Part shown: piece by piece, positions 1 to 4,942 of the stretch
How the letters are laid out: each line of letters begins with the position of its first letter
How positions within the stretch are numbered: position 1 is the stretch's first letter
Source: an uncultured Eggerthellaceae bacterium
GTDB taxonomy: Bacteria; Actinomycetota; Coriobacteriia; Coriobacteriales; Eggerthellaceae
Length of the DNA: 10,377 nt
Assembly: GCA_934645125.1 (NCBI GenBank)
Contig: CAKUDT010000029.1
Span: 1-10,377 of the forward strand
Direction: 5' to 3'
Notes under the pieces: generated by a model
Seen by the model: only the letters and a program-made list of their open reading frames with translations
What the model was told of the DNA's origin: nothing
Databases searched by the model: none
Program-made: the position numbers and the translations under genes

Positions 1-1303
1 TAGCCGTGATGCCACGGAACTGCTCGCCAATGGCCGTCACCGTGGCCGGCAACGTGACCGCACCCGTGACAAGCGTTGGGTCAAGAATTTTCAGAAGCGT
101 TGCGCCGTTATCTTTCAGCAAGTAGTTGCCGTCAATCACAAGGCTGCCGCCCTCGGCGCAATGGTATTCCGTAACGCTGCTGCAGCCGTACAGGGCGTTT
201 TCTCCCATATCGGTCAAACTGACAGGGAAGGAAATAGACGTAGCCGAGGTCAGCTGGGCAAGCACGTAATTGCCCAGATACGTAATGCCTTCATCAATCA
301 CAATGGAGGTGATGGATTTGCCATACTTTTTGGAATAGGCCGGTGTGCTCCATTGGCTGCTGTCGCGCATCTTGCCATCGGTGCCGTCGATCTTGCCCAG
401 CTTCAAAACGCCGTTATCGTACACCGTCCACGTGGCGTTATTCAGCGTGCCGCTGTCAATGACTTTTGCCGCAGGTTCGGGGGCTTCGCCGCCCACCTTC
501 ACGGCAAACGTATAGGCGAATGTATCCGCTGCATCGTTCGCGGCATCCATGTTCGCGTAGCCGCTCTTCACGGTGATGGTGGCGCCATCGGTCACCGGAA
601 CGTCCGCCGCGCGCTTGTACTGGGTATCGCCCACAAACGTGCGCACCTGGTAGTTCTTGTTGGCGGCCGTGGGCAGCACTTTCACCGATGCGGTGCCCTG
701 TGGCACGGTCAGCGTGTAGGCGTGCTCGGATGCGCTGAACTCCTTGTCCAGCGCGCCGGCGGAGAACTCGATTGATTTGAGCGACTTGTCCGTGCTGAGA
801 AAGTCCCCGCCCAGATCGGCACCGTATCCGGTGCACGTGTACATCACGCGGATCTCGTCGCCGGCGGACAGCTTGCCGTTGGCCACGGTGAATGCATCGA
901 AGGTCTGATTCGTAAACCAGTCGTTCAGCGTGCCCATCCAGCCGGATTGATCGCCGCCGTCGAACTCGCCCAAACCCGCGATGCTTTTCATGTAAGTGGA
1001 GTTCTTCATCTCGTAGGTCTTGCCGGCAGACGTGATGGCGGCTTGCACGCAGCTCATCATGGTGGAGTCGGCGGCAAGCGCAACGGTGGTGTCCACGAGC
1101 TTGCCCGTCCAGGCGGGCGCCTCGTCGTCAACCGGCGCGGTGAACGTGGTGTTCTCCACGGTCACATGCACGCTTCCCAGCTCCGCCGTCGCAGGCTCGT
1201 CGGCTGCGGCCGCTGTCGGCAACACCGGCAGCAGGCCCGCCGCAAGCACGAGCGACAGGAAGACGTTCAGCGCGCCGCGCATGCGTTTCTTCTCTTTCTG
1301 CAT
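1..1303 (-). CDS. Secreted surface protein with DUF4430 and BspA-like leucine-rich repeats (3' end outside window)
   Basis: The minus-strand frame from ATG at 1303 stays open to base 1 (434 codons). Residues 1-34 form a signal peptide: a Lys/Arg-rich start (MQKEKKRMR), a hydrophobic core around 12-28, and an Ala-rich cleavage zone before DEPAT. Residues about 45-157 match the DUF4430 / transcobalamin C-terminal-like fold, with the typical GWMGTLNDWF motif (121-130) and GDEIRVMYT (148-156). Residues about 165-270 look like a cadherin-like beta-sandwich (LKSIEFSAGALDKEFS...YTLTVPQG). From about 283 the pattern of BspA-type LRR_5 repeats begins (ITSIVIDEGITYLGNYVL, ISFPVSLTDMGENALYGC). AAAGGAAGG lies just upstream of the chosen start; Met8 at 1282 is an alternative. 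The anchor or C-terminus is not visible. DUF4430 occurs in transcobalamin/intrinsic factor and in many Gram-positive surface proteins. Cobalamin binding here is inferred, supported by the riboswitch in the leader. Confidence 0.85.
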   Translation of the reverse strand, partial: MQKEKKRMRGALNVFLSLVLAAGLLPVLPTAAAADEPATAELGSVHVTVENTTFTAPVDDEAPAWTGKLVDTTVALAADSTMMSCVQAAITSAGKTYEMKNSTYMKSIAGLGEFDGGDQSGWMGTLNDWFTNQTFDAFTVANGKLSAGDEIRVMYTCTGYGADLGGDFLSTDKSLKSIEFSAGALDKEFSASEHAYTLTVPQGTASVKVLPTAANKNYQVRTFVGDTQYKRAADVPVTDGATITVKSGYANMDAANDAADTFAYTFAVKVGGEAPEPAAKVIDSGTLNNATWTVYDNGVLKLGKIDGTDGKMRDSSQWSTPAYSKKYGKSITSIVIDEGITYLGNYVLAQLTSATSISFPVSLTDMGENALYGCSSVTEYHCAEGGSLVIDGNYLLKDNGATLLKILDPTLVTGAVTLPATVTAIGEQFRGITA

Positions 1304-1337
1304 TTCCCTTCCTTTCGTTTCCTTGTCCCTTGCTTTC

Positions 1338-1427
1338 TTGCGCCCCGCCTATGCGGCGCGCGTCCTTTGTGCGTGCCCGGTATGAGCCGCACACCTTTGC
1401 GCACCCCGCTTATGCAGCGCGCGCTTC
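1338..1427. repeat. Degenerate ~30-bp triplicate repeat in the leader
   Basis: Three head-to-tail units of 30-31 bp follow the pattern TTGCGC-CCCGC-TATG-GCGC. Their TATG landmarks lie at 1350, 1381 and 1411; units 1 and 3 are the most alike and unit 2 is more diverged. The repeat lies in the untranslated leader of the surface-protein gene, between its terminator and ribosome binding site. I see no coding function. Confidence 0.45.
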
Positions 1428-1481
1428 CGCGCGAGCGACATTGTTGCGTTGTGCGCGTTCCCCACACCGAAAAGAAATGGA

Positions 1482-1518
1482 AAACGCCAGCGGCCCCGAA
1501 ATGGGATCGCTGGCGTTT
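1482..1518 (-). terminator. Intrinsic terminator in the leader of the surface-protein gene
   Basis: Arms AAACGCCAGCG (1482-1492) and CGCTGGCGTTT (1508-1518) are perfectly complementary over 11 bp, with an inner CCC/GGG pairing in the loop. Read on the minus strand, the hairpin is followed by TTTTCCATTTCTTTT. It sits between the cobalamin-riboswitch-like element and the start codon, the expected place for the expression platform. The octamer CGCCAGCG of its first arm recurs upstream (1604-1611, minus sense), which would allow alternative pairing with the second arm. Confidence 0.65.
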
Positions 1519-1644
1519 CTTCGAAATCACGTTCGCTTCACACGACTTCGCGGTTTTGCAGCTATGCCGCTTCGCTTAAATTGCTCACGCGTGGTGGTTG
1601 TTACGCTGGCGAATCCCCGGTGCTGGCGGTTCTCGCCCGCGCCG

Positions 1645-1770
1645 ACGGCAACGGAGGTCCGACTTATCCGCTCCCCTTCCCGCATTCAAAGGAGGGGCGC
1701 AGCATCACGGTGACCGACTCGCGGGGCTTCTCACCCCATTCATCTAACTTGGAAAGACATGTCGCCTTAC
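1645..1770 (-). promoter_or_regulatory. Cobalamin-riboswitch-like element
   Basis: Reading the minus strand from 1770, GGCGAC (1761-1766) can pair with GTTGCC (1647-1652) to close the structure. GGGGTGAGAAGCCCC (1723-1737) gives the hairpin typical of the cobalamin aptamer core. GGTCACCGTGATGC follows (1700-1713) and resembles the conserved CCGC-ACTGTGA segment. A GC-rich stem is then possible (CCCCTCC...GGGAAGGGG). AAGTCGGACCTCCG (1652-1665) is a close match to the B12 box (AGYCAGGARACCTGCC type). The order and spacing of these parts fit the cobalamin family. The element lies in the leader of the DUF4430 surface protein, upstream of an intrinsic terminator, so repression by cobalamin is the expected behaviour. 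Confidence 0.75.
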
Positions 1771-1813
1771 CAAGAACCCAACGGCGCAGTTCAATATTCG
1801 GTTGTGTGCTTCC

Positions 1814-1844
1814 AGTATCGCCGCCGAACAGGGGGGGGGGTCAA
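1814..1844 (-). promoter_or_regulatory. Candidate promoter with a C10 tract in its spacer
   Basis: On the minus strand TTGACC (1839-1844) could serve as -35 and GATACT (1814-1819) as -10, separated by 19 bases. The run of ten G on the plus strand (1831-1840) covers the last two bases of the -35 box and eight bases of the spacer. A start near 1807 would put the riboswitch-like element directly downstream. The -10 matches TATAAT at only four positions and the spacer is longer than the usual 17, so this is a plausible but unproven promoter. Confidence 0.4.
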
Positions 1845-1898
1845 CCCCCAAACATTCGCCGTGTGCAATTTGCGTTACGATTCCGTGCCGCGTATCAC

Positions 1899-1928
1899 TT
1901 TGTTGACAAAAGGTGGGGTAATTTGTCA
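1899..1928. repeat. 30-bp repeat, copy 1 (contains an inverted repeat)
   Basis: This 30-bp sequence, starting TTTGTTGACAAAAGG and ending TAATTTGTCA, is identical to the one at 2108-2137. This copy also carries a perfect 9-bp inverted repeat, GTTGACAAA (1902-1910) and TTTGTCAAC (1922-1930), with an 11-bp core AGGTGGGGTAA between the arms. It could be a protein binding site or a dispersed intergenic repeat. Confidence 0.85.
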
Positions 1929-2081
1929 ACAAAAGCGCCGGCCTCAGGCCACCTTGTCGGAAAACGGGCGCGAAAACGACAACATGCCGCCGGCGGGTCG
2001 GAATGCGCCCGCCAACGGGCTCATCCCGGCGGCGCCGATCACGTTGAATCCCCAGCATATCGCAACGTTGCACAAGAAAAC
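1929..2081. other. Non-coding GC-rich structured stretch between two repeats
   Basis: I see no convincing gene here. GCCGCCGG (1986-1993) and CCGGCGGC (2026-2033) are perfectly complementary, and GGCGGG/CCCGCC (1992-1997, 2008-2013) offers a nested alternative, so strong secondary structure is likely on either strand. ORFs across this stretch are short and have no recognisable domain. The stretch separates the leader of the surface-protein gene from the 3' end of the TerC gene. Confidence 0.5.
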
Positions 2082-2110
2082 CCGAGGCGCGCAGGGCACC
2101 TCGGATTTTT
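2082..2110. terminator. Bidirectional terminator downstream of the TerC gene
   Basis: CCGAGG (2082-2087) pairs with CCTCGG (2099-2104). On the plus strand it is followed by ATTTTT. On the minus strand, the TerC direction, it is followed by GTTTTCTT. It lies 33 bp beyond the TerC stop codon and most likely ends that transcript. Confidence 0.7.
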
Positions 2111-2137
2111 GTTGACAAAAGGTGGGGTAATTTGTCA
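2108..2137. repeat. 30-bp repeat, copy 2
   Basis: This copy is identical over 30 bp to 1899-1928, but the inverted repeat is shortened to TGACAAA/TTTGTCA because the flanking bases differ (CACGC instead of CAACA). It sits between the TerC stop codon and the bidirectional terminator, overlapping the T-run of that terminator. Confidence 0.85.
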
Positions 2138-2142
2138 CGCGG

Positions 2143-3030
2143 TTACTTGTCTTTGCCGTCTGCGCCACCTGCGCGATCGGCATCATCGGCGTCATCGGCG
2201 CCGTCACCTGCATCGCATGCGGCGCAGTTCTTCGTCTCCTCCACAAACTGCTCGTAGTTTTTTTTGTACGCCAGCTGAATGAATACAACAATTGCCGAGA
2301 ACACCATGGCGAAGTAGACCAGCAGCTTCTCAAGACCCATGCCCAAAAGCTCAATGCCTGTGTGGAAACCAGCGCCATCAACAATCAGCAAAATGCCAAT
2401 GACCGTAATAAAGCACAGCGCGAGGATCTTCATTTCAGCATGCTTGTTGATAAAATCGGAAACAGCATCGATGAACACCATCATAAGCAGAACGGCCGTG
2501 ATAACCGCAATGATCATGATGATCAAGTGATCGGCCAGACCAACAGCGGTGATAACCGAGTCGATAGAAAAAACAACGTCCATAACCATAATAGTAGCAA
2601 TGGCCTGCGGCAAACCGATAATGCGACCCTTCGACGTATCTTTACTGTGCTTTGCATCGTGCTCATCGCGCAGGTCGGTTACTTTCACCACGGAAGTCAG
2701 CTCTTCGATGCCCTTATACAGCAGATAGATACCGCCCAGCAAAAGCACCAGGTCGCGCACAGAGAATCCGTGGCGGTAAATGCCCAGGTCAACGGTGAAC
2801 AGCGCCGTTGTCATATGCACCAAATACGATGCGAAGCACAAAAAGATTATGCGCATCAGCAACGCGCCCGCCAGACCAAGCTTTCTACCGATATGCTGCT
2901 GGCTTTCCTTGAGTCGATCGGTTGTGATAGTAATGAATACGATGTTGTCCACACCCAAGATGATCTCCAGGAAAATGAGCGTCACCAGGCTAATCCATGC
3001 CTCGGGTGTTGCAAAAATCGACAAATCCAT
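2143..3030 (-). CDS. TerC-family integral membrane protein (probable Mn2+/metal exporter)
   Basis: The 295-residue protein has about seven hydrophobic segments and the two acidic signatures of the TerC family: EIILGVDN (22-29) and DVVFSIDSV (151-159), whose Asp residues lie within membrane helices. The segment HAEMKILALCFITVIGILLIVDG (197-219) is also typical. Residues 273-295 form a low-complexity Asp/Ala/Gly tail after a CAAC motif (269-272), encoded by short tandem repeats. The start is supported by AAAGG eight bases upstream. TerC proteins named for tellurite resistance include Mn2+ exporters, and those behind yybP-ykoY riboswitches are linked to manganese homeostasis. The riboswitch here makes manganese efflux, or metal loading of exported proteins, the best guess. 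The gene is monocistronic and flanked by terminators on both sides. Confidence 0.92.
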   Translation of the reverse strand: MDLSIFATPEAWISLVTLIFLEIILGVDNIVFITITTDRLKESQQHIGRKLGLAGALLMRIIFLCFASYLVHMTTALFTVDLGIYRHGFSVRDLVLLLGGIYLLYKGIEELTSVVKVTDLRDEHDAKHSKDTSKGRIIGLPQAIATIMVMDVVFSIDSVITAVGLADHLIIMIIAVITAVLLMMVFIDAVSDFINKHAEMKILALCFITVIGILLIVDGAGFHTGIELLGMGLEKLLVYFAMVFSAIVVFIQLAYKKNYEQFVEETKNCAACDAGDGADDADDADRAGGADGKDK

Positions 3031-3176
3031 GTGTTACCTTTCTTTTCTCTCTATCTTTCGTTTCGGCTACGTCTTGCCTATCGTTTATTTCGTCTGCTTC
3101 GCTGCTCGTTTGTATCGCTGTTCGCTTGTCCTGCCCGCTTGCTTCGCAAACCGGCCATCAAGCCGTTTTCACCCAC
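3031..3176 (-). other. Untranslated leader between riboswitch terminator and TerC start
   Basis: About 145 bases separate the terminator U-run from the TerC start codon. In minus sense the stretch is purine-rich, with recurring short motifs such as GAAGCA/GAACAGCGA and ACGAAA. I find no ORF with a ribosome binding site and no clear hairpin; only AAAGG at the start of TerC is recognisable. Confidence 0.4.
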
Positions 3177-3210
3177 AAAAAAACTCACGGCGCCCAACGG
3201 CACCGTGAGT
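3177..3210 (-). terminator. Terminator hairpin of the yybP-ykoY riboswitch
   Basis: In minus sense, ACTCACGGTGCC (3199-3210), loop GTTG, then GGCGCCGTGAGT (3183-3194) form a 12-bp stem with one G-U pair, directly followed by a run of T (3177-3182). The first arm contains CGGTGC (3200-3205), which is also the 3' strand of riboswitch P1. Aptamer closure and terminator formation should therefore exclude each other. Confidence 0.85.
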
Positions 3211-3305
3211 CTCGTTTATTAAGATACGCCAGCTTGCCCGATGTTTGGCAAGCAGGATTGTTGACGCATCGCATTTATGGAATGCTAACTACTCCCTCGC
3301 AGTGC
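3200..3305 (-). promoter_or_regulatory. yybP-ykoY-type (manganese) riboswitch upstream of TerC
   Basis: In minus sense the element starts with GCACTG (3300-3305), whose partner CGGTGC is at 3200-3205 (P1). The conserved GAGGGAGTAG follows (3289-3298). Next come a hairpin GCATT/AATGC (3271-3285), the conserved GCGTCAACAATCCTG (3253-3267), a second hairpin GCTTGCC/GGCAAGC (3232-3253), and GAGACT just before P1 closes. These landmarks, in this order, are the yybP-ykoY family signature, and the downstream gene belongs to a class commonly controlled by it. Because P1 takes up the first arm of the terminator, ligand binding should give antitermination, that is, TerC on at high Mn2+. Confidence 0.88.
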
Positions 3306-3309
3306 GACC

Positions 3310-3338
3310 ATATTAGCAAAAGCACCCCTGGGGAGCAA
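3310..3338 (-). promoter_or_regulatory. Promoter of the TerC riboswitch transcript
   Basis: On the minus strand TTGCTC (3333-3338) and TAATAT (3310-3315) are 17 bp apart, and TG one base before the -10 makes it an extended -10. The predicted start falls at about the first bases of riboswitch P1, which supports the call. Confidence 0.6.
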
Positions 3339-3347
3339 TGCTATAAT
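3339..3347 (+). promoter_or_regulatory. Extended -10 promoter of the membrane-protein gene at 3390
   Basis: TGCTATAAT (3339-3347) is a perfect extended -10. No good -35 box is present 16-18 bp upstream. The predicted start near 3354 gives a leader of about 36 bases ending in AGGAG before the ATG. The spacer overlaps the -35 box of the divergent riboswitch promoter. Confidence 0.6.
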
Positions 3348-3389
3348 TCCAGAAAACAAGTTAATCAGACAAGTCAACCAGGAGAAAAG

Positions 3390-4172
3390 ATGAGCGGTCA
3401 CAATCCTGCCGATACCAACGATACGCATATCGAAGGAAACGTGGTGTATCCGAACGCCGAAAAACTGCTAAGACCCCAATCCATCAGGGGAAAATCGATT
3501 ATCGTTGCAGGCATTGTTGTGGTGCTTGCTGCGGCGCTTGCCGTCAATTTCGTCATGAAAGCAGCTGATGGCATTTACTTTTCCGAAGTAAGAAAGTCAA
3601 CGCAGATCGAACAAAACATGGCGCGCGCAGCAACGTATGATTTCCCTTATATGAAGGATTATATTACGGAGAGCAACGCGCAAGACGTCTACAACGAGCT
3701 TGCCGGGCACTACACGCTGATACAACTGGGCGTAGACGATGTAACCGATAGCACGTTTGACGCGTTCAAGCTGCCCGATGACGTGAGCACTGAAGAAGGC
3801 GCCGTCGCCCTGAAAAACGGTATTGGCTCCATGGACATCCTTGCAGCCTCTAAAGTGCTCAACGGCGGATGGCGCGTTACCATGGATCTGACAAATTACC
3901 AAGACTTCCGCATTCGCTACGCCGATTTCCAAGCAACAACCATTGAAGAAGCGATTCTGAATGCCGTCCACAACCAGGGGTTCGATGGCGAAGGCTGCGA
4001 AATGACAAAAGAAGGCGTTGATGAATCGGGTAACACCTTCAAGAGCGGGACAATCGACATTGACGACGAAACGTATTTCTGGCGCGTGTCCGCCGTGAAG
4101 TTCAACGACGCGTACTCCATTAAAGGAATGCCCGATACGGCAATCTACGTTGGCATTAGGATGACGAATTAA
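3390..4172 (+). CDS. Single-pass membrane protein of unknown function
   Basis: The ATG at 3390 is preceded by CAGGAG at a good distance, so I chose it over the much longer open frame, whose first 131 codons run through the divergent riboswitch and promoters. The 260-residue protein has a hydrophilic N-terminus of about 35 residues, one membrane helix (about 36-56, SIIVAGIVVVLAAALAVNFV) without a signal cleavage site, and about 200 outward-facing residues rich in Asp, Thr and Asn. Motifs such as YDFPYMKDYI, HYTLIQLGVDD and GGWRVTMDLTNYQDFRIRY are visible, but I recognise no family. A short charged tail before the helix and an extracytoplasmic globular domain fit a type II membrane protein. A strong terminator follows, so the gene is probably transcribed alone. 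Confidence 0.8.
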   Translation: MSGHNPADTNDTHIEGNVVYPNAEKLLRPQSIRGKSIIVAGIVVVLAAALAVNFVMKAADGIYFSEVRKSTQIEQNMARAATYDFPYMKDYITESNAQDVYNELAGHYTLIQLGVDDVTDSTFDAFKLPDDVSTEEGAVALKNGIGSMDILAASKVLNGGWRVTMDLTNYQDFRIRYADFQATTIEEAILNAVHNQGFDGEGCEMTKEGVDESGNTFKSGTIDIDDETYFWRVSAVKFNDAYSIKGMPDTAIYVGIRMTN

Positions 4173-4253
4173 GACTTGTTTTGCACGGGGCAATTATAAA
4201 GAGAAGGTTTAATAGCATCTAAGCGCCAGAAAGCCTTCTAGAAGCTCTTAGCA

Positions 4254-4296
4254 CCGCCGCAACCCAATCAACAAGGGATTGCGGCGGTTTTCTTTT
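4254..4296 (+). terminator. Intrinsic terminator of the membrane-protein gene
   Basis: CCGCCGCAA (4254-4262) and TTGCGGCGG (4279-4287) pair perfectly over 9 bp and are followed by TTTTCTTTT. Confidence 0.88.
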
Positions 4297-4297
4297 G

Positions 4298-4320
4298 GGA
4301 ATTCCACCTCATCGGTTCGA
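4298..4320. repeat. Direct repeat A, copy 1 (ends in a GGTTCGA box)
   Basis: These 23 bp, starting GGAATTCCACCTC and ending CGGTTCGA, are identical to 4636-4658. The last bases resemble a tRNA T-loop, and the following ACCCCG could be a T-stem remnant, but no complete tRNA can be folded here. Both copies begin just after a terminator T-run. Confidence 0.8.
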
Positions 4321-4362
4321 ACCCCGTTTAACCATGCTGCAATAACAATTTGATTTCTTGTT

Positions 4363-4401
4363 GAAAGCGAAAAGCGCATCGGCTGAGCAGAAAGGCCCGG
4401 C
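4363..4401. repeat. Direct repeat B, copy 1
   Basis: These 39 bp (starting GAAAGCGAAAAGCGC and ending AGGCCCGGC) match 4726-4764 with one difference. Together with repeat A they show that a block of roughly 100-130 bp was duplicated, with unrelated sequence between A and B in each copy. Confidence 0.8.
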
Positions 4402-4498
4402 GCGCGACCGAGCGTATCCCGATACGCGATGTTGTCGCGCGAGCAAAGCGTCAAGAGCCTTTGTGCCAGCCTAGGCGCTTTGCAGCGTAAAACGAAAA

Positions 4499-4520
4499 CG
4501 GCCGTTCGTCAGAACGGCCG
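4499..4520 (-). terminator. Intrinsic terminator (minus sense) in the repeat region
   Basis: CGGCCGTT (4499-4506) and AACGGCCG (4513-4520) pair perfectly, and in minus sense TTTTCGTTTT follows. Just upstream in minus sense, 4529-4546 reads ACCCCGTTGTCCGCTCCA, similar to the 3' end of the intact tRNA-Gly nearby. This may be the terminator of a decayed tRNA copy. Confidence 0.6.
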
Positions 4521-4540
4521 AAGAGTTTGGAGCGGACAAC

Positions 4541-4570
4541 GGGGTTCCGGCGTTCGCTGCGCGAACCCCG
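4541..4570. repeat. GC-rich palindromic element (possible REP-like)
   Basis: CGGGGTTC (about 4540-4547) and GAACCCCG (4563-4570) are inverted, and TTCGC/GCGAA inside can form an alternative inner stem. No T-run follows. It lies in a stretch without genes between the two copies of repeats A and B. Confidence 0.45.
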
Positions 4571-4606
4571 ACCCCTCCCTCGCAAGCTCGGTCGGGCGAA
4601 TTCCTA

Positions 4607-4629
4607 AAAACGTGCCACCGGCACGTTTT
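4607..4629. terminator. Bidirectional terminator in the repeat region
   Basis: AAAACGTGCC (4607-4616) and GGCACGTTTT (4620-4629) are perfect 10-bp arms around a 3-base loop, with T-runs in both directions. No gene directly feeding into it is visible; it precedes copy 2 of repeat A by seven bases. Confidence 0.6.
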
Positions 4630-4635
4630 CTTGAC

Positions 4636-4658
4636 GGAATTCCACCTCATCGGTTCGA
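4636..4658. repeat. Direct repeat A, copy 2
   Basis: Identical over 23 bp to 4298-4320. It is followed by GTCCCGCTGCTCCCAGCCCA, which looks even more like a tRNA 3' end than copy 1 does, but there is no matching 5' half. Confidence 0.8.
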
Positions 4659-4725
4659 GTCCCGCTGCTCCCAGCCCAGGTGATGAAACCTCCTTATTGA
4701 TGCGAAAATCGCTTAGCACCTTGCC

Positions 4726-4764
4726 GAAAGCGAAAAGCGTATCGGCTGAGCAGAAAGGCCCGGC
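4726..4764. repeat. Direct repeat B, copy 2
   Basis: Matches 4363-4401 at 38 of 39 positions (T instead of C at 4740). It ends shortly before the terminator of the tRNA-Gly gene. Confidence 0.8.
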
Positions 4765-4780
4765 ACGCTTCTCTTCATTG

Positions 4781-4816
4781 CAAAATAAAAACGACCTGGA
4801 AGTAATTCCAGGTCGT
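4781..4816 (-). terminator. Intrinsic terminator of tRNA-Gly
   Basis: In minus sense ACGACCTGGAA (4806-4816) and TTCCAGGTCGT (4791-4801) pair perfectly around a short loop and are followed by TTTTATTTT. It begins nine bases after the tRNA CCA end. Confidence 0.92.
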
Positions 4817-4824
4817 GTCATTTC

Positions 4825-4899
4825 TGGAGCGGGTAACGGGACTCGAACCCGCGAATGCGAGCTTGGGAAGCTCGTGCCTTACCACTTGGCGATACCCGC
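4825..4899 (-). tRNA. tRNA-Gly (anticodon CCC)
   Basis: In minus sense the gene runs from GCGGGTA to TACCCGC-T-CCA, giving a perfect 7-bp acceptor stem and an encoded CCA. The anticodon stem CGAGC/GCTCG encloses loop TTCCCAA, so the anticodon is CCC. The T-arm is GCGGG-TTCGAGT-CCCGT with a normal T-loop. The D-loop is short (CAAGTGGTAA), as is normal for Gly tRNAs. A promoter lies upstream and a terminator directly downstream, so it is a single-gene transcript. Confidence 0.96.
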
Positions 4900-4914
4900 A
4901 ATTGAGTAAATGAC

Positions 4915-4942
4915 AGTATACCGTATCGCGCAGCTTTGTCGT
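4915..4942 (-). promoter_or_regulatory. Promoter of tRNA-Gly
   Basis: On the minus strand ACGACA (4937-4942) and TATACT (4915-4920) are 16 bp apart. The -10 box ends 15 bases before the mature tRNA 5' end, leaving a short leader for RNase P to remove. Confidence 0.6.

Noticed and set aside
161..1579. Long plus-strand open frames across 161-775 and 947-1579
   Set aside because: They are shadows of the minus-strand surface-protein gene, which has a signal peptide, recognisable domains and a ribosome binding site; the plus frames have atypical composition (many His, Arg, Gly) and no domain.
1903..1931. TTGACA within the 30-bp repeat as a promoter
   Set aside because: No -10 box is present 16-18 bp downstream (TCAACA at 17), and the stretch downstream in plus direction has no gene; the inverted repeat explains the motif better.
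1899..2137. CRISPR-like repeat pair
   Set aside because: There are only two copies, the spacing is over 170 bp, the spacer holds a terminator, and no cas gene is near.
2362..3222. Plus-strand open frame opposite TerC
   Set aside because: It runs antisense to the TerC gene and ends inside the riboswitch platform; its composition (His, Asn, Gln-rich) is that of an antisense shadow.
2997..3389. N-terminal extension of the membrane protein to 2997
   Set aside because: It would cross the TerC start, the terminator, the riboswitch and both promoters; the ATG at 3390 has a good ribosome binding site and gives a sensible protein.
4298..4330. A tRNA gene ending at the GGTTCGA box
   Set aside because: The T-stem does not pair fully, and no acceptor, D or anticodon arm can be found upstream, where the terminator of the membrane-protein gene lies.
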